A DNA stretch of 55,495 nt from a virus: positions 1-55,495 of IMG/VR virus record IMGVR_UViG_3300021474_000001; one strand, written 5' to 3'. A program made the position numbers and the translations under genes. The notes under the pieces are model-generated. The model had not been told where the DNA came from. It ran no database searches and worked only from the letters and a program-made list of their open reading frames with translations. Numbering within the stretch: position 1 is the stretch's first letter; each line of letters begins with the position of its first letter. Positions 20,627 through 29,032 of the stretch are shown here, one piece after another.

Positions 20627-20851
20627 ATGGCAAAAGGAAGTAACCGCTGGAATCAGGGCAAACCGAGTCTCGGCGATTCGTTCGACGACGGCTTTGTCAG
20701 TCCGTGGAACGCCGGTGCCCGTCGCGGACACGGCGACTACGAGGACATCTCGACCATTCCATTCGCCACTCCGCCAGACACGATGGCTGGGCAGATGGAT
20801 GGCGACCAGAATATGACCGCAGGCACGAAGGGCAAGCGCGGCAGAAAGTAA
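20627..20851 (+). CDS. Unknown protein, 74 aa
   Basis: ATG 20627 has GAGGTG 8 nt upstream. Begins MAKGSNRWNQGKPSLGDSFD, ends GTKGKRGRK. It is Gly/Asp-rich and disordered with a basic tail; no family recognised. Translated under the control of the alternative hairpins just upstream. Confidence 0.55.
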   Translation: MAKGSNRWNQGKPSLGDSFDDGFVSPWNAGARRGHGDYEDISTIPFATPPDTMAGQMDGDQNMTAGTKGKRGRK

Positions 20852-21364
20852 ATGCCCTCGTCTCTTTCATCTAACCCGATGGCCTTCCTGCGCGGCGCGG
20901 GCGGCGCACCTTCTGCGCCTGGTCCGACCGCAATGGGCGGCGATCCGTCAGGCCCGAGTGCTGACGGCATCGGCGACCTCGCTTCGATTTTAGGCGGGGG
21001 CGGTGGGGATGACGGTGGAGGAGGCGGTCAGCAACCGCTCCCGCCTGAACTCATGAAGATGATGGCTGCGAAGGCGATGATGCCGCAGGTGCTCGCCCAG
21101 CAGCAGGCCGACTACTACAAAAAGTTCATGAACGTGTTGATCCAGCTTCTTGGCGAACTGCGGCGTGAGAAAGCGATTGGGCCTCACACATCGACGGATA
21201 TAGCACGGGCGCAAACATCCCTCAGCGCCGCAATCGCCAAGATCGATAAGGAAAAGCCCGAGGAGGCCGGCCCCGTCAATTCTCTGCTCTCGCAGGGATT
21301 GATGAACAAGCCGCAAATGGCATCAGGCGGAGCGCCGGGCGGCGTTCTGCCGGTACAGAGGTAA
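20852..21364 (+). CDS. Gly-rich head-region protein, 170 aa
   Basis: ATG follows the previous stop without gap. Residues 10-60 are Gly/Pro/Ala-rich with a GGGGGDDGGGGGQQ run; then helices MKMMAAKAMMPQVLAQQQAD and FMNVLIQLLGELRREKA. It precedes the scaffold-like gene, so a head assembly or minor virion role is likely. Function unknown. Confidence 0.55.
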   Translation: MPSSLSSNPMAFLRGAGGAPSAPGPTAMGGDPSGPSADGIGDLASILGGGGGDDGGGGGQQPLPPELMKMMAAKAMMPQVLAQQQADYYKKFMNVLIQLLGELRREKAIGPHTSTDIARAQTSLSAAIAKIDKEKPEEAGPVNSLLSQGLMNKPQMASGGAPGGVLPVQR

Positions 21365-21370
21365 AGGACG

Positions 21371-22261
21371 ATGGCTATAGATTGGGACAAGATTGCAGAA
21401 AAACTCGCGGACGATTCGGCTTTCGACTTGGGGCTCGACGGCGAAGAACAGCCGGTGAAACTGACTGGCGCCGACCTCAAGGCATTCGTCAATCAGAACA
21501 AATCAGCGCTTCAAGCGCGACAGGCGGAAATCGCCGCGCGCGACGCCGAGCTTGGGCCGCTGCGCAAATATCAGCAGGACACAAGCGCGCTCTTCGGACA
21601 GGCGGCGCGGATTGCCTCGCAGCCCGATGAGCCTCGACAGCCGCAGCGCGCGACCGGCGCCGCCGGCAATCTCGCGCCCGCGGATCGCTTCGAGGAAGAG
21701 TACAGCAACGACCCTCTCTTTTCGCCGTTCGCCAAACGATACGACGAGCACACCGAGCGCCGCGTCCGCGACAATATCCTGAAGCCCTTCGTCGAACAGG
21801 AACTCGCACCCGAATTTCAGCAACTCAAGCAGACCAACAACGTCCTGACTCGGCTCCTGCTCGACGAGCGCCAGCGCCGGGAATTTCGCGAAGCGGGCGA
21901 GTGGCCGGAAGGGACCGATCTCGAAAAAGCGCGGCAGTACGGCACCGAGCGCCGCTATCTCGTCCCTGGCGCCGAGCAATTCGGACTGATCGATTTCAAG
22001 CGGGTGAACGACGACATGATGACGCCGATTCGCCACCAGAAAGCACTTGAAGCGGCACGGGCCGAAGGCGCGGAAGAAGCGGCGACGCGACTCCGTCAGA
22101 ACACGAACATCATCCAGATGCCGAATCGCGGCGGTGGCGGCGGAGCGAAAGGACCGTCGCGTCGCGTTGCGGGTTCGGCGGACTCAGTGATCGACGCGGC
22201 GCTCGGAGAAGCAGCACAGGATCGGGAGACGCTGAAATTGCTCAGCGCGCTCCCGAAGTAG
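21371..22261 (+). CDS. Probable scaffolding protein, 296 aa
   Basis: A highly charged, helical protein just upstream of the major capsid gene (separated only by a homing endonuclease on the other strand). Long Gln/Glu/Arg helices (SALQARQAEIAARDAELGPL), Pro-rich linker, a second helical half, and a C-terminal DSVIDAALGEAAQDRETLKL fit capsid scaffolds, which end in a basic or helical capsid-binding tail. It would guide procapsid assembly and then leave. Assignment from composition and gene order, not from a recognised motif. Confidence 0.7.
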   Translation: MAIDWDKIAEKLADDSAFDLGLDGEEQPVKLTGADLKAFVNQNKSALQARQAEIAARDAELGPLRKYQQDTSALFGQAARIASQPDEPRQPQRATGAAGNLAPADRFEEEYSNDPLFSPFAKRYDEHTERRVRDNILKPFVEQELAPEFQQLKQTNNVLTRLLLDERQRREFREAGEWPEGTDLEKARQYGTERRYLVPGAEQFGLIDFKRVNDDMMTPIRHQKALEAARAEGAEEAATRLRQNTNIIQMPNRGGGGGAKGPSRRVAGSADSVIDAALGEAAQDRETLKLLSALPK

Positions 22262-22985
22262 GAGGCTTCCGGGAAATTCCGTGTATCGCAATCAACTCAT
22301 CGGCAAGACGCTTCAGTTCTTCGGCGCGTTGTGGAAGTCGCGAACGCCAGTCGCGCTCCGCCTGATACGAGGCGTTGATAAAAGCTCCGCGCAGAACGAG
22401 TTGAGCCTGATAACTCTTCTCCATAAGAAAGGGCAGCAAGAGTTGAAGGGCAGCGACAGCGTCGGCATTTCGACATCTCCAACACCAGTGCTCTTTCCCA
22501 TTCTTGATTTCTTTCAGGAAGACCTTCCCGACTTGGGTAATGTCGTGCGCTCTCCGGCAAGCAAATTCACTGTTCATTGCGACGACGAGGGTCGGCGTAT
22601 AACCGATCCAAGTTTTGCCGGTGGTGCTTCGCATCAGTTTTTGAGTCAGCCCAAGATAGCCTTCTCCATCGATAATTCCACCGAGCCAAGCCAGATCAAT
22701 AGCGCGGATGATGTCATAGGATTCGGCCAAAGCGGGCACAAATCTCTGCGGACGCTTCGCTTCCAAGTGCGCGATCCGGGCCTCTCGGAATCGAATCAGT
22801 TCAGCTTCGTCGATGACGTTCAGCCATTTCTTGAATGGCCCCATCCCGCCCCAACGGGTGCGCCGGGTGCCAAGGATTCGCAGTTCTTTTCGGGCGACGA
22901 GTTCGCCTTGAAAGATCAGGTCATTTATTCGCTGGCGGCTAAGCCCAAGCAGAGCCGCTACTTCATCAACGGTGTAACCATTCAT
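22242..22985 (-). CDS. Free-standing LAGLIDADG homing endonuclease with N-terminal HTH, 247 aa
   Basis: Lies antisense between the scaffold and capsid genes. ATG 22985 gives MNGYTVDEVAALLGLSRQRI, a MerR-type HTH (residues 3-30). The signature LGGIIDGEGYLGL is at 101-113, where D106 and E108 are the metal-binding acids; the partner strands continue to about 200 (WCWRCRNADAVAALQLLLPF). One LAGLIDADG motif means it should act as a homodimer. It overlaps the scaffold gene by 20 nt. Such enzymes cut alleles lacking the insertion and spread by repair. A parallel open frame on the plus strand is a shadow. Confidence 0.85.
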   Translation of the reverse strand: MNGYTVDEVAALLGLSRQRINDLIFQGELVARKELRILGTRRTRWGGMGPFKKWLNVIDEAELIRFREARIAHLEAKRPQRFVPALAESYDIIRAIDLAWLGGIIDGEGYLGLTQKLMRSTTGKTWIGYTPTLVVAMNSEFACRRAHDITQVGKVFLKEIKNGKEHWCWRCRNADAVAALQLLLPFLMEKSYQAQLVLRGAFINASYQAERDWRSRLPQRAEELKRLADELIAIHGISRKPPTSGAR

Positions 22986-23041
22986 ACTGCGTATCCTATA
23001 GTAGCGCAGGCTGAAAATCAAGTGTCTAAGGAGATAATCTA

Positions 23042-24052
23042 ATGGGCGGGTTTGTCGGGTCGGGACTTTACCAACCGCCGGTCGTGGCTCAAGCGACCAT
23101 GGACAGCATCACGCAGCGATGGTTGCAGCCCGTTATCGGCGACGCCATCTTCATTCCATCGACCGCGCTTGGCGAAATGACGAGTATCGGCCGGCGGGTG
23201 GATGCGGCCGATCTGCCGTTCGCGGTAGCGGCGCGCACCATTCCCGGCGGCGGCGCTTTTTGGGGCACGCAGCCCATCTCGCTCGAAGTCCCCGATCCGG
23301 TTCAGCCGGCGGTGCAGAGTTGGAAGTACTACCGCCAGCCCCTCGCCGTGTCGCTGACCGACCTCTGGACCAACCAGGCGTCGAGTCCGACCGGAGTCCT
23401 CAACCTCATCCGCGCATACATGATCATGCTGTCGGGAACCTTCCTGACGATTCTGAGTAACGCGCTGTGGGGCGATACGACGCAGCCCTCCGGCCTCGCT
23501 ATCGACGACATCAATGCGTGGTTGAACAACACGACGAATACGATCGCTGGCATCAACCGCACCACGTCATCGAATGCGTTCTGGAAGCCGAACGCAGCGA
23601 TCGCAATGCCCGGCGGCGGAATGACGATGGCTGCGATGGTATCGGCGTACTGGTCGTATGCCGGAAACCTCGGCTTCGACTATCCGCAGGTGATGTTCAT
23701 GTCGCCGACCGGCTACGCGAACTTCATGAATCTGTTCGTGCAGCAAATCCGGTATCTGAACGAATTCCCCGACGACGACATGGTGCAGAGCACGTTCAAA
23801 CAGGGCGTGCGGTTCTTCACCACGAAGGTCGTTCCCGACCCGTACCTCGCGGCGGAGCAGGCGCAGACGGCGTTCATTATCAACTACAAGTATATCTATC
23901 CGGTGTTCTTCAGCAGGGTCTATTTTAGGTTTACGCCTTGGGTCCAGCCTAGCAATCAGTTATTGCTCTCTACGTTCCTTTTATTGGGCTGGAATGTTCA
24001 ATGCGTCTCTCCTTCCAAAGCGGGTCAAGTATTGACTGGTACGGGGCTTTAA
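23042..24052 (+). CDS. Major capsid protein, 336 aa
   Basis: ATG 23042 has AAGGAG with good spacing. The sequence fits the HK97-fold coat of podovirus-like phages: N-arm helix with PVVAQATMDSITQRWLQPVI, a beta-rich E-loop region (FAVAARTIPGGGAFWGTQPI), a long spine helix around NLIRAYMIMLSGTFLTILSN, and a P-domain ending in WVQPSNQLLLSTFLLLGWNV. Length and position after scaffold agree. It forms the icosahedral shell. Homing endonuclease genes flank it on both sides. Confidence 0.85.
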   Translation: MGGFVGSGLYQPPVVAQATMDSITQRWLQPVIGDAIFIPSTALGEMTSIGRRVDAADLPFAVAARTIPGGGAFWGTQPISLEVPDPVQPAVQSWKYYRQPLAVSLTDLWTNQASSPTGVLNLIRAYMIMLSGTFLTILSNALWGDTTQPSGLAIDDINAWLNNTTNTIAGINRTTSSNAFWKPNAAIAMPGGGMTMAAMVSAYWSYAGNLGFDYPQVMFMSPTGYANFMNLFVQQIRYLNEFPDDDMVQSTFKQGVRFFTTKVVPDPYLAAEQAQTAFIINYKYIYPVFFSRVYFRFTPWVQPSNQLLLSTFLLLGWNVQCVSPSKAGQVLTGTGL

Positions 24053-24115
24053 TTGACGCTATGAGAGCGTGCTAATCGGTTGTAACGGATGGCGATTCCA
24101 GCTAAAATAACGCGC

Positions 24116-24616
24116 ATGACAAAAATATGCGCAAAATGTGGGGTTGAAAAACCGATTACCGAATTCCGCGCCATTGAGGGCGGTCGCTATCGAGTGGGCG
24201 ATTGCGCGGACTGCGCGCGAGCGTACCAACGAAATTGGGCCAAAACTGAGAAAGGTCGAGCATCTATTAACAAGAAAGACCGAAATCGCTACGCGAAGAA
24301 CCCCGAGCGCGGGAAAAAGCACGCGAAGGATTACCGCGCTCGCAGATGGGAACGCATTCTGGATATTTATGGCAGGGCGTGCGCCTGCTGTGGCGAGACG
24401 GAGCAGGCGTTCCTCACAATCGACCATCTCAATAATGACGGCACGCAAGATCGGAAATTTCATGGCGGTAATGAAAACTTTCGGAATTGGCTTCAGCATC
24501 AGCCGAAGCTCGAACAGTACCAGACTCTCTGTTGGAACTGTCAGTGGGGACGAAGAATTAAGGGCATCTGCCCGCACCAAATCGGTAAACGAAGTTTCTC
24601 CATAGTGGGAACGTAA
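24116..24616 (+). CDS. HNH-type homing endonuclease with N-terminal zinc ribbon, 166 aa
   Basis: ATG 24116 begins MTKICAKCGVEKPITEFRAI; an in-frame ATG at 24089 (175 aa) is possible, neither has a strong Shine-Dalgarno. CAKC and CADC make an N-terminal zinc ribbon, followed by Lys/Arg-rich helices. The nuclease part has CACCGET, IDHLNNDG (His and Asn of an HNH variant) and CWNCQWG, the second zinc pair. Phages carry many such mobile endonucleases between structural genes. It sits directly after the capsid gene. Confidence 0.85.
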   Translation: MTKICAKCGVEKPITEFRAIEGGRYRVGDCADCARAYQRNWAKTEKGRASINKKDRNRYAKNPERGKKHAKDYRARRWERILDIYGRACACCGETEQAFLTIDHLNNDGTQDRKFHGGNENFRNWLQHQPKLEQYQTLCWNCQWGRRIKGICPHQIGKRSFSIVGT

Positions 24617-24629
24617 GGAGAGAATTATC

Positions 24630-25157
24630 ATGGCGAACGCGCCTCTCAATCCGCCTTTGGGCACGAACAACCTGCTTGCGCTCGCGCTGGCTCAAATCCC
24701 CGATGTCACATACACGGACTCCGGCGAGCCGGTCGTCAGTACGCTCGCTACGAATAACAACTACATCGTCGCTACCGGCAACGCGACGGCGCTTTGCACG
24801 TTCCCTGTGAACGGCGCGGGTACGCAGCCGACCGTCACGCGAGGGGCGTATGCGCTGGAATTCACCGGACTCACGGGAACCAGCATCCAGCTTGGCCCCA
24901 TCGTGATCGAAGCGTGCGACTCGACGGCGACGAACGCGGGCAACCTCGAAGTCGTGGACGTGATCGGCACTTGGCCGGCCATTGTCCCCGGCACCATCGC
25001 GCGTCGGTGGGCTTCGTCATTGGCCGCGGGCAGCGACATTGTGACTTCGACTACCGCGACGCTGAAACTGGCGAACGTCGTTACGCTGCGCGCGGTCTGC
25101 ACGGTGGCCGGCACGATCAACGGCGTCATCAAGTTCGTCGCCGTAGGCGAGATGTAA
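24630..25157 (+). CDS. Probable head decoration or minor capsid protein, 175 aa
   Basis: ATG 24630 has AAGGAG upstream. Nearly all beta-strand and small residues (TGNATALCTFPVNGAGTQ, LEFTGLTGTSIQLGPIVIEA), resembling beta-sandwich virion decoration proteins. It follows the capsid gene. No exact family recognised. Confidence 0.6.
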   Translation: MANAPLNPPLGTNNLLALALAQIPDVTYTDSGEPVVSTLATNNNYIVATGNATALCTFPVNGAGTQPTVTRGAYALEFTGLTGTSIQLGPIVIEACDSTATNAGNLEVVDVIGTWPAIVPGTIARRWASSLAAGSDIVTSTTATLKLANVVTLRAVCTVAGTINGVIKFVAVGEM

Positions 25158-25184
25158 CAGTTTGAGATGGAGGGATGAACGTCA

Positions 25185-26441
25185 GTGGCGATCAGGGTTG
25201 GCGACCCCATTGTCCGCATGAGAGCGGGTGGCCCCGATCCGTCTGGCGTTCTGCCGCCTCCGATTATCGCGACACTTAGCACCGCTGCGGGCGGCTCTCT
25301 CACCGGCACCGTTTACATCGTCACGACCTGGTTCACGCCGTGGGGCGAGACCGCGACCTCTCCTGAGCAGTTTCAGGTGATGGGCACGAACGGCACTCTT
25401 GTCATTCAGAACGTCGCGCCGGCCGGCGCCGTCAAGATGCGCGTCTATTTCGGCGTGTCGAGCGGCAACGAAGCGCAGTACCAGGAGAACGATTTCACGA
25501 TCACGAACGTTCTGCCGGGGCAGACCGCGACAGTGACGATTACAAGCCCCCTGACTTCGGGTGCGAGCCTCCCGCCGCGAAAGTCGAGTGCGTATCTCCC
25601 CGACAGCGACGGCGGTTTCGTCTCTTCAAGCATCGCGTTCTCATGGCTTAATCAGGCGCTCCGCAAGATGGTCGTGCAGCTTGGCGGCATCAGAGACATC
25701 TCGGGCGTGGCGTGGCCGTCGCAAGCGGCGTGGCAGGTTCTTCAAAACCGCTGGACCGAGATCGAAAACCTGTGGTGGAACGGCTGGTGGCAAGTTGTCG
25801 GGACTCAGGCGGGTGTCTGGCTGAACAGCCCGATCCAGTCGATTCCCGGCTACATGGCCGAATGGTCGAATGCCGGACAGGACATCATCGGACTGTGGCC
25901 GCAGCCGGGGCAGGGACCGGCGACTACCACGGTATCGAGCACAGTCGGATTGGCCGACACGACCATCAATGTCGTCAACGCGCAGACATTCACGATGCCG
26001 GGGCTGATTCAGATCGATCAGGAGATGATCCTGATTTCAGCGCCGAGCTCGAACAACCTGCAGTTCGTCGGTTGTCTCCGCGGCATTGGTGGGACGACGC
26101 CTGCGGTTCATGCGGCGGCCGCGCCCGTCGTTCAGTTGATCGCGATGTTCACCGGCTCGCGCCTCGCACCGGACTTCGCGCCGGGGATGAGTTACGCGCT
26201 GCTGCAACTTCCCGCAGGCTGGGACACGCCGCTCGACACATACATGCTCGCGCGGTTTCGCGAGAAGGAACAGGACGGCAAGTCGGCAACCAGTCTCGAT
26301 CAGAGTTTCGTCGCACAAGTGGAGAGTCTGCGGACGAGCAAGGATGCCGTGCCGAAGAACCGGCAGATCGGGGATGCGCGTGTTCAGGAAGCGTTCGCGG
26401 GCTATCGGTTGCAGTATCCGTTCGGAATCTTAATTCCGTAA
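25185..26441 (+). CDS. Virion structural protein, 418 aa
   Basis: GTG 25185. N-terminal Fn3/Ig-like beta domain (SLTGTVYIVTTWFTPWGETA), middle Trp-rich helix (WTEIENLWWNGWWQVVG), then a domain with STVGLADTTINVVNAQTF, IDQEMILISA and a RGIGGTTPAVHAA tail of the type found in phage head-tail proteins. The helical C-terminal part (about 330-418) resembles connector or tail-tube proteins. Likely a head-tail junction component; exact role unknown. Confidence 0.6.
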   Translation: MAIRVGDPIVRMRAGGPDPSGVLPPPIIATLSTAAGGSLTGTVYIVTTWFTPWGETATSPEQFQVMGTNGTLVIQNVAPAGAVKMRVYFGVSSGNEAQYQENDFTITNVLPGQTATVTITSPLTSGASLPPRKSSAYLPDSDGGFVSSSIAFSWLNQALRKMVVQLGGIRDISGVAWPSQAAWQVLQNRWTEIENLWWNGWWQVVGTQAGVWLNSPIQSIPGYMAEWSNAGQDIIGLWPQPGQGPATTTVSSTVGLADTTINVVNAQTFTMPGLIQIDQEMILISAPSSNNLQFVGCLRGIGGTTPAVHAAAAPVVQLIAMFTGSRLAPDFAPGMSYALLQLPAGWDTPLDTYMLARFREKEQDGKSATSLDQSFVAQVESLRTSKDAVPKNRQIGDARVQEAFAGYRLQYPFGILIP

Positions 26442-26460
26442 CTAAGGAAGGAGTTCTTTC

Positions 26461-26784
26461 ATGGCCGTAGCAACATTGGGAATCACGTCAACCTTTACGG
26501 TCACGACCAACGCTGTCGGCGTTGCCGTCTGCGCGACCAATACGCTCCGCCGCGGCGTGAGAATCGAGAACACCAGCGCCACGGCGACGATGTATTTCGC
26601 GTTCGGCACGAACAACACGCCGGGAACGATCGCGCACGTCTTGGCGACTTCATCGGCGGTTACGTTTGGCCCGAATAACCCGATCGTGTCGGGACAGGTA
26701 TCGCTTGCGGCGAACGTGCCTCCGGGCGACATATCGCTGACCGCGCTCACGACCACAGGAATCGCCGTTGTCACCGAGTGGTAA
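26461..26784 (+). CDS. Small beta-rich virion protein, 107 aa
   Basis: ATG 26461 follows AAGGAAGGAG. Thr/Ala/Val-rich, all beta (STFTVTTNAVGVAVCATN, GVRIENTSATATMYFAFG). Looks like a small beta-sandwich such as fibre or decoration proteins. Function from context only. Confidence 0.55.
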   Translation: MAVATLGITSTFTVTTNAVGVAVCATNTLRRGVRIENTSATATMYFAFGTNNTPGTIAHVLATSSAVTFGPNNPIVSGQVSLAANVPPGDISLTALTTTGIAVVTEW

Positions 26785-27732
26785 ATGGCGTTTTGGGGCA
26801 CATCAGATCCCACAGGACTCAGCGGAGATGCGGAACCGGATAACGGGACGGGATCAAACACGCTGCAAATTCCGCAGGCATCACCGGCCTATCCGGTCGC
26901 GGGAGCACCTGACCTAAGCAGCATACCCGGCCTCGGTGATATTCTTGGCTCCGTCAGTCCCGGTGCCTTCGATCCGAGTACGCTTGGCGCGGGCGGCGGA
27001 AGCTCTAGCGATCTCCTCTCACTGCTGTCGTTGCTCGGTGGCAGTACAGGCGGCGGGACGGGGAACATCGGCTCGCTACTCGGCGGCGGGAGCACGGCGG
27101 GCAACCTCATCGCACAACTGCTCGGGCCTCTATTCGGCATCAATCAGGGTGGCTCATCGGCGGAAGGGGGCGCGATCGGTGGCGCGGCGGGTGGCGCGCT
27201 CGGATCGTTGCTGGGACCGGGCGGCACGCTGGCGGGAAGCGCCATTGGCGATTTGCTCGGGAACCTACTCGGCGGCGCGATTGGCGGTGGCGTTCCGTCG
27301 TCGGCGAAGCCGGAAGCGCTTGCAGGCTCATTGAAAGCGTCGGGCAACCCCCTTGAAGAACTGCTCGGCAAGTACATTCAGACGCAGGGCGTCAACAAGG
27401 GCTATGACCTGTCGGGCGGCCCGAATACGCCGTTCAACCCACGCCGCTTCGGTGACGTGATTGAACTTCTATCAGGGCAATCTCTGCCCAACCAGGTCGG
27501 CGGGAATGTCGGCTTTCAAAACCCTGTCAGGTTAAGCGGGTGGAAGCAGGGCGGTGCGATCAACAGTATGCTGCCGAACGCGAACATCCTGAATATGAAT
27601 CAGTTGAGTCAGATCTTCCCCGAAATCTCGAAACTCGTGAATGAGGATAAGAGCAAGAAGGGCGGCTTGATGGGGTTGCTCCAGCAGGAGAACTCGCTGG
27701 CGGGAAAATTGAAAGCGGCCGAGAGTTATTAA
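26785..27732 (+). CDS. Gly-rich membrane-active virion protein, 315 aa
   Basis: ATG overlaps nothing but starts directly after the previous stop. Residues 60-180 are a chain of Gly/Leu/Ala segments with GxxxG-type repeats (GGAIGGAAGGALGSLLGPGG), which fits membrane-inserting ejection proteins. The C-terminal half is polar. With the next three genes it probably forms the internal ejection complex of a podovirus. Family not recognised. Confidence 0.6.
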   Translation: MAFWGTSDPTGLSGDAEPDNGTGSNTLQIPQASPAYPVAGAPDLSSIPGLGDILGSVSPGAFDPSTLGAGGGSSSDLLSLLSLLGGSTGGGTGNIGSLLGGGSTAGNLIAQLLGPLFGINQGGSSAEGGAIGGAAGGALGSLLGPGGTLAGSAIGDLLGNLLGGAIGGGVPSSAKPEALAGSLKASGNPLEELLGKYIQTQGVNKGYDLSGGPNTPFNPRRFGDVIELLSGQSLPNQVGGNVGFQNPVRLSGWKQGGAINSMLPNANILNMNQLSQIFPEISKLVNEDKSKKGGLMGLLQQENSLAGKLKAAESY

Positions 27733-28278
27733 ATGAATCCGCAGACGCTCTACATTTTTCAGATTCTCGTCAACTCCGGCGTGCCGCCACAGCAGGCGTG
27801 GACGCAGGCGCAACAGATGGCGCAGCAAGCCGCGGGGCCAGCGGGCGGCGCGCCGGGCGGTTCGGGACTCATCGGCCAACTCATGACGCTGCTTGGCGCG
27901 GGCGCGGCGACGGGAATCGAAGGCAACGTATTCGGCCAACAAGAGCAAGCGGCTCAAACCGGACTCAATCCAAGCGCGATCGGCAAGGGCATCAACCAAC
28001 TCACGAAGAAACTCAGCCCGACTCTCATCAACGCCATCACGCGCGACACGGCGCCGAGCATTGTTGGCCGCGGCTTGGCGACCTCGCCCGGCATGTCGCA
28101 GGAAATCACGGCGGAAGCGCTCGCGCCGTACCAACTTCAGGAACAGCAGCTTGGACAGCAGGCGTTCGTTGAAGGGCAGAATATGCCGTTCAAGGTCGGC
28201 AGCGGTGCGGCGGGAGGTTATCCATCAGACGTAGCCGGTTTGGGCTATCTCATGAGCATCATCGGGAGCCAAGCGTAA
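27733..28278 (+). CDS. Internal virion or ejection protein candidate, 181 aa
   Basis: Begins MNPQTLYIFQILVNSGVPPQ, Gln/Ala-rich helices, a Gly-rich patch and a long amphipathic C-terminal part (QLQEQQLGQQAFVEGQNMPF). Adjoins the Gly-rich membrane-active protein. Likely part of the same internal complex; no family recognised. Confidence 0.55.
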   Translation: MNPQTLYIFQILVNSGVPPQQAWTQAQQMAQQAAGPAGGAPGGSGLIGQLMTLLGAGAATGIEGNVFGQQEQAAQTGLNPSAIGKGINQLTKKLSPTLINAITRDTAPSIVGRGLATSPGMSQEITAEALAPYQLQEQQLGQQAFVEGQNMPFKVGSGAAGGYPSDVAGLGYLMSIIGSQA

Positions 28279-28279
28279 A

Positions 28280-29032
28280 ATGCCGGGTGCTCTCGACGGA
28301 ATAATCGCTGACATTCGCAATCAGCGGGCGATGCAACAGCGGCAAGCGAACATTCAACAGTCGCAGAATCAGCGGATGCTAGACGAACTGATGCGGAATA
28401 CCGCCACGCAGAACGCGATGAAGCAGCGGCAGGACGCACAGCAGCAGGCGGAGCAAGCGCGCCAGAAAGCATCGCAGGACACACGCAACCAGCAGGCATT
28501 CTTTCGCCCTGAAGTAGCGCGCGCCCTCGCGAAGCATTCAGGTGCGACCATTGACGATCTGCGCAAGAACCCGACGTGGCTCGTGGATGCCGCCAAGGAG
28601 GTCGAAGCCGAGAAAACTACTGACGCGATTCACAGGGCGGGCGGTGAAACCAGCGCCAGAAAGTCAGCCGAAGGCGTGACGCCGATCCCCGCTGGCGACG
28701 TGACCGACGTTGGGGGCAAAAAGGGTTACTGGGCGCGGGACAAGACCGGGACGCCGCGATTTATCGAGATGCCCGGTGCTACCCCGAAGGCTGCGAAGCG
28801 ATCCCTGACGGGCGGGCTTGTGGAAGTTGCTCGCGCTCGAACTCTCGCGGCGAAGGAAGCCGCGGACCTCTGGACGAAAGAACCGTATAGCATCCACAAC
28901 ATGCTGCCGGGAGCAAAAGAGAAATTCATCGCGGACCATACCACGATCATCATGCGCGCGAATCTGCTCAAACAGGGACTCGACATGAACGGCCATCCGC
29001 TTAAACCGGGAGCGACGATCACGGTTCCCTGA
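28280..29032 (+). CDS. Helical internal virion protein candidate, 250 aa
   Basis: ATG 28280. N-terminal 75 residues are an uninterrupted Gln/Arg/Met helix (RNQRAMQQRQANIQQSQNQR), probably a coiled coil; the rest is helical, ending in a small beta tail (NGHPLKPGATITVP). It overlaps the next gene by 1 nt. Sits in the ejection-protein group. Function unknown. Confidence 0.55.
   Translation: MPGALDGIIADIRNQRAMQQRQANIQQSQNQRMLDELMRNTATQNAMKQRQDAQQQAEQARQKASQDTRNQQAFFRPEVARALAKHSGATIDDLRKNPTWLVDAAKEVEAEKTTDAIHRAGGETSARKSAEGVTPIPAGDVTDVGGKKGYWARDKTGTPRFIEMPGATPKAAKRSLTGGLVEVARARTLAAKEAADLWTKEPYSIHNMLPGAKEKFIADHTTIIMRANLLKQGLDMNGHPLKPGATITVP

Noticed and set aside
22281-23042. 253-aa frame on the plus strand before the capsid gene
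   Set aside because: It is the antisense of the LAGLIDADG gene, whose motif is unmistakable; the plus-strand product has no recognisable feature.
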